DNA of 9,065 bases from CALCKU01 sp964607445 (GTDB lineage: Bacteria > Pseudomonadota > Alphaproteobacteria > Caulobacterales > Maricaulaceae). The position numbers and the translations under genes were made by a program. Below the pieces are notes generated by a model. The model worked only from the letters and a program-made list of their open reading frames with translations. It ran no database searches and was not told the DNA's origin. How positions within the stretch are numbered: position 1 is the first letter of the stretch; every line of letters starts with the position of its first letter. Positions 6,645 to 9,065 of this stretch are shown here, piece after piece. Location of the stretch: contig CAZSKN010000057.1 in NCBI GenBank assembly GCA_964607445.1, positions 1 through 9,065 on the forward strand, read 5' to 3'.

Positions 6645-6686
6645 TGACTTTGACTACGTCATATTTTGACGAAATTTGTACTGAGT

Positions 6687-8027
6687 CTATTGATCTTCCA
6701 GCCAATTTTCTAGCCAGTGAATATTGTAATCTCCGTGTAGAAAATCTTCATTTTGAACAAGTTCAGTGAACAAAGGAATTGTCGTATCAATGCCGGAAAT
6801 AACCATTTCGCCGAGGGCGCGACGCAGACGTAAAATCGCTCCTTCGCGGGTTTGGCCAAAAACGATAAGTTTCCCGATCAGGCTGTCATAATGCGGCGGG
6901 ACAGTATAGCCCGCATAAAGGGCGCTATCGAGGCGCGTATTCATGCCGCCCGGCGCGTGAAAATCAATAACCTTTCCGGGCGATGGACGGAAGGTTTTAG
7001 CATTCTCAGCATTAATACGGCACTCAATCGCGTGTCCTCTGAACGTCACATCTTTTTGCGTGAATGAGAGCTTGTCTCCATTTGCGATTTTGATTTGTTC
7101 GCGCACGAGATCAATGCCCGTGATTTCCTCGGTAACAGGATGTTCGACCTGTAAACGCGTATTCATCTCGATGAAGAAAAACTCGCCCTTCTCATATAGG
7201 AATTCGATGGTGCCTGCACCGCGATAGCCGATTTTCTTAATGGCCTTTGCAACGATTTTACCAATATTATTACGTTCTTTAGGCGTTAGGGCAGGCGAGG
7301 GTGCCTCTTCCAAAACCTTCTGGTTTCGACGTTGCAGGGAGCAATCTCGCTCACCCAAATGAACCACATTACCGTGTGTATCGGCAATGATCTGGATTTC
7401 GATATGGCGCGGGCCTGTCAGATAGCGTTCGAGATAAACGGAGCCATCACCGAAAGCAGCTTGGGCTTCTTGTCTGGCAGCCATAAGAGCCTCGTCTAGT
7501 TTCTCGGGTGTTTCGGCAAGACGCATACCGCGCCCCCCGCCGCCAGCTGCTGCTTTTACGAGGAGGGGAAAGCCGACTTTTTTGGCAACTTTTCTGGCCT
7601 CTTCCAAAGTTTCGACCCCGCCGTCAGAACCGGGCACAACAGGAATGCCTGCATCGGCCACGGTTTGCTTGGCCATGATTTTGTCGCCCATAATATTTAT
7701 ATGATGGGCTGTTGGGCCAATAAAGGTCATGCCGTGCGCTTCGACAATGTCTGCAAAGCGTGCATTTTCAGATAAAAATCCGTAACCGGGATGAACGGCG
7801 TCGGCATCTGTGATTTCGCAGGCGGCAATGATAGCCGGGATGTTTAGATAGCTTTCGCTTGCTGGCGCGGGGCCGATACAGACAGATTCGTCAGCCAGCC
7901 TGACATGCATAGCATTGGCATCCGCTTCGGAATGTATGGCCACGGTAGAAATGCCCATTTCTTTACAGGCGCGATGAATGCGCAGTGCAATTTCACCCCG
8001 GTTTGCGATGAGAACTTTTTTAAACAT
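6687..8027 (-). CDS. accC: Biotin carboxylase subunit of acetyl-CoA carboxylase
   Basis: AccC catalyses ATP-dependent carboxylation of the biotin on AccB, using bicarbonate, in the first step of fatty acid synthesis. The protein is 446 aa, close to the usual 445-450 of free-standing biotin carboxylases. It begins with the typical FKKVLIANRGEIA. Visible landmarks are K116 and K158 (ATP contacts), the flexible Gly-rich loop AAAGGGGRGM (159-168), HIEIQ (208-212), metal ligands E275 and E287, and the MNTRLQVEHPVTE block (288-300) holding the bicarbonate/biotin residues R291 and E295. R337 (ECRINAE), Y380 and D381 complete it. No key residue is missing. ATG at 8027 follows the accB stop by 9 nt, with only a weak ribosome-binding site, so translation is probably coupled to accB. 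The protein is cytoplasmic. Confidence 0.98.
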   Translation of the reverse strand: MFKKVLIANRGEIALRIHRACKEMGISTVAIHSEADANAMHVRLADESVCIGPAPASESYLNIPAIIAACEITDADAVHPGYGFLSENARFADIVEAHGMTFIGPTAHHINIMGDKIMAKQTVADAGIPVVPGSDGGVETLEEARKVAKKVGFPLLVKAAAGGGGRGMRLAETPEKLDEALMAARQEAQAAFGDGSVYLERYLTGPRHIEIQIIADTHGNVVHLGERDCSLQRRNQKVLEEAPSPALTPKERNNIGKIVAKAIKKIGYRGAGTIEFLYEKGEFFFIEMNTRLQVEHPVTEEITGIDLVREQIKIANGDKLSFTQKDVTFRGHAIECRINAENAKTFRPSPGKVIDFHAPGGMNTRLDSALYAGYTVPPHYDSLIGKLIVFGQTREGAILRLRRALGEMVISGIDTTIPLFTELVQNEDFLHGDYNIHWLENWLEDQ

Positions 8028-8036
8028 GCGTTATAA

Positions 8037-8564
8037 CTAACCGACAATAAAGAGAGGTTCGCCAAATTCGACAGGTTGGGCATCCTCAACTAAAATTTCT
8101 ACAAGTTTACCCGATTTGTCGGCAGTAATAGCGTTAAATGTCTTCATCGCCTCTACAAGCAATATGGTGTCGCCTTTTTTGACGCTGTCTCCGACTTTGA
8201 AAAATGGCGCTGCGTCAGGACTCGGACGGATATAGGCTGTCCCGACCATTGGGCTTTTAACCGTTCCGGGATGATCGCTTGCCTTTGAGGGTGCGCTTGG
8301 AGCCGCGGCTTGCGGGGCCGCCATAGCCGGAGCCGGTGCAGCGACTTGCTGTGTTATCGGCGCAGCTTGCGTGGTGCTGGCGCTTACCATAGTGGAGAGG
8401 TTGCGCGCGACTTTAATCCGTAAAGACCCTTTTTCTATCTCGATTTCAGATAGATCCGTGTCTTTAAGAATTTCTGCCAATTCTCGCACCAGTTTTGTTT
8501 CACTCGTGCCGCGTTTGGTGTTTTTACTCGACGTTTTTGATGGTCTTTTGGGTGTGCTCGCCAT
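8037..8564 (-). CDS. accB: Biotin carboxyl carrier protein of acetyl-CoA carboxylase
   Basis: AccB carries the biotin that AccC carboxylates and that the carboxyltransferase (AccA/AccD, not in this window) discharges onto acetyl-CoA. The 175-aa protein has a Lys/Ser-rich start, an N-terminal helical/beta part (20-55), an Ala/Pro-rich flexible linker (about 65-98), and a biotinyl domain (100-175). The domain contains the thumb (SPDAAPFFKVGD, 115-126) typical of acetyl-CoA carboxylase BCCPs and the biotinylation site VEAMK with Lys141. Start choice: ATG at 8564 has AGAAGAG 6 nt upstream. A second ATG 4 nt earlier is out of frame. It is the first gene of the accBC pair and lies divergent from thiS. 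I do not see an aroQ-like gene upstream, although aroQ-accB-accC is a common order in proteobacteria. Confidence 0.97.
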   Translation of the reverse strand: MASTPKRPSKTSSKNTKRGTSETKLVRELAEILKDTDLSEIEIEKGSLRIKVARNLSTMVSASTTQAAPITQQVAAPAPAMAAPQAAAPSAPSKASDHPGTVKSPMVGTAYIRPSPDAAPFFKVGDSVKKGDTILLVEAMKTFNAITADKSGKLVEILVEDAQPVEFGEPLFIVG

Positions 8565-8650
8565 TCATTTCTCTTCTGTCTTAAAATAGGTGTATAAGGC
8601 TTGATCGAAATTCTTTTTTTTTAGGAATGCTTGTCTTGGGGGTCGACCTC

Positions 8651-8689
8651 TATATTTATAATATATTTCACCCATAGGGTATAAATATA
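8651..8689. repeat. 10-bp AT-rich perfect inverted repeat with a nested ACCC/GGGT hairpin
   Basis: TATATTTATA at 8651-8660 is matched in reverse complement by TATAAATATA at 8680-8689. Between them, ACCC (8670-8673) and GGGT (8677-8680) form a small inner hairpin around ATA. It sits about 90-125 nt upstream of accB. It may be a protein-binding or DNA-melting element, or a chance product of AT-rich sequence. Confidence 0.35.
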
Positions 8690-8910
8690 TATGCTGTTAT
8701 AGGCTTCTATTTCCCCTTTATATAATTTTAAAAGCCGAGCTATAACATATTTTTTAAGCATGGAAAGCCTTTTGAGCCAATAAGGAGGTTTTATCTGCCA
8801 AGTTGATCCCAATTTTAAAATCAGTTTTTGAACCTATAGGTCTGAAATGCGCATATATGGCTTTTCTCATTGTCTAAGGCTTTTTTTTTGTGTTAACGCA
8901 GCCCAGAAAT

Positions 8911-8927
8911 ATCCGTCATAAACGGAT
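8911..8927 (+). promoter_or_regulatory. Short hairpin in the probable thiS leader
   Basis: ATCCGT (8911-8916), a CATAA loop (8917-8921) and ACGGAT (8922-8927) make a perfect 6-bp stem ending 20 nt before the thiS ATG and just 5 nt before the AAGG likely used as ribosome-binding site. It could influence translation, but no known regulatory RNA family is recognised. Its significance is uncertain. Confidence 0.3.
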
Positions 8928-8947
8928 GCATTAAGGTATGAGTTGAA

Positions 8948-9065
8948 ATGAATTTGGTGATTAATGGTGAGAGCTATCAGGACTTGCCCAAGGCCTTAAC
9001 GGTTGCAGGCCTGATTAAGCATTTGGGTCTGCCTGAGACTAAAATTGCCATTGAACGCAATCTGG
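8948..9065 (+). CDS. thiS: Sulfur carrier protein ThiS (3' end outside window)
   Basis: The reading frame from ATG at 8948 is open to the right edge and gives 39 residues, MNLVINGES... to ...AIERNL. This matches the first half of ThiS: a beta-grasp start with NGE at residues 6-8, TVAGLIKHLGL in the helix, and the KIAIERN strand. ThiS is a small ubiquitin-like carrier of about 65-70 aa whose C-terminal Gly-Gly is thiocarboxylated and donates sulfur to thiazole formation with ThiG in thiamine synthesis. The C-terminus and any following thiG are outside the window. AAGG at 8933-8936 is a plausible, somewhat distant ribosome-binding site. A minimal ATG-AGT-TGA reading frame (8938-8946) lies between it and the start. 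Confidence 0.88.
   Translation, partial: MNLVINGESYQDLPKALTVAGLIKHLGLPETKIAIERNL

Larger units (their letters stand above)
6432..6686. other. Intergenic region between accC and the six-gene operon; likely operon promoter and leader
   Basis: These 255 nt hold no convincing gene. The operon promoter should lie here. A minus-strand TATATT near 6465-6472 is a candidate -10 element, but I found no convincing -35 partner, so no promoter is called. A 9-bp perfect inverted repeat (AAATTTCAC at 6595-6603, GTGAAATTT at 6636-6644) and TTTGAC copies at 6643-6648, 6649-6654 and 6665-6670 lie nearer accC. A short hairpin (CGTCA/TGACG, 6657-6671) follows the accC stop but has no T-tract on the minus strand, so no intrinsic terminator is evident. 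Read-through from accC into the operon cannot be excluded. Confidence 0.5.
8565..8947. other. AT-rich intergenic region between divergent accB and thiS
   Basis: This 383-nt region must contain promoters for both accB (minus) and thiS (plus). I see T9 runs on the plus strand at 8614-8622 (A9 in the direction of accB) and at 8881-8889 (upstream of thiS). There is also a 10-bp AT-rich inverted repeat around 8651-8689 and a short hairpin at 8911-8927. No pair of -35/-10 boxes is good enough to call. No tRNA-like or protein-coding signal was found. The conserved sequence blocks of a TPP riboswitch were not recognised. Confidence 0.5.

Noticed and set aside
6656..6673. Intrinsic terminator for accC
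   Set aside because: The CGTCA/TGACG stem is only 5 bp, AT-rich in the loop, and is not followed by a U-tract in the accC direction.
6505..6705. 66-codon minus-strand open frame after accC
   Set aside because: It starts at TTG inside the accC 3' end, has no ribosome-binding site and no recognisable features. The region is better explained as regulatory spacer.
8621..8812. 63-codon minus-strand open frame upstream of accB
   Set aside because: It starts at TTG, spans the AT-rich inverted repeat, has Lys/Ile/Tyr-rich composition typical of translated AT-rich spacer, and shows no family resemblance.
8565..8947. TPP riboswitch upstream of thiS
   Set aside because: I looked for the conserved CUGAGA-like and GAUCUGG-like blocks and did not find them. 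A covariance search would be decisive.

Overview
The window looks chromosomal and Gram-negative, most likely from an alphaproteobacterium of moderate GC content, perhaps a marine Maricaulales/Hyphomonadaceae-type genome. That placement is an inference from the look of accB, accC and thiS and was not tested. No mobile element, CRISPR array, tRNA or rRNA was seen.

Right end (about 6687-9065): ordinary housekeeping genes. accB (biotin carboxyl carrier protein) and accC (biotin carboxylase) form a minus-strand pair 9 nt apart. A 383-nt AT-rich intergenic region separates accB from a divergent plus-strand thiS, whose 3' end lies outside the window.

Left and centre (1-6431): a tightly packed minus-strand operon of six genes, the last running off the left edge. 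In transcription order they are: (1) a 672-aa outer-membrane-type lipoprotein with glycine-rich hydrophobic segments and three MORN-like repeats; (2) a 290-aa exported helical protein of unknown function, starting at GTG two codons after the previous stop; (3) a 316-aa protein with an N-terminal transmembrane helix carrying an Asp, a coiled coil, and a periplasmic vWA domain with an intact MIDAS; (4) a 325-aa paralogue of it with a degraded MIDAS; (5) a 261-aa MotA/TolQ/ExbB-family channel subunit; (6) a membrane protein with about five predicted helices, of which 265 residues are inside the window. Junctions are 3 nt, a 1-nt overlap (TAATG), a 4-nt overlap (ATGA), 23 nt and 7 nt, so a single transcript with translational coupling is likely.

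Interpretation: gene 5 should form the ion-conducting pentamer, and genes 3 and 4 have the architecture of its MotB/ExbD/TolR-type partner. Their periplasmic end is a vWA domain rather than a peptidoglycan-binding (OmpA/MotB) or TonB/Tol-coupling (ExbD/TolR) domain. One canonical and one degenerate vWA suggest a heterodimeric partner in a 5:1:1 complex. The secreted protein and the lipoprotein would be the periplasmic and outer-membrane partners. This is a plausible, apparently uncharacterised ion-motive-force-driven cell-envelope machine. Its function cannot be read from the sequence. The resemblance to Zorya (ZorA/ZorB) is limited to the stator core, and no nuclease, helicase or other defence effector is visible here.
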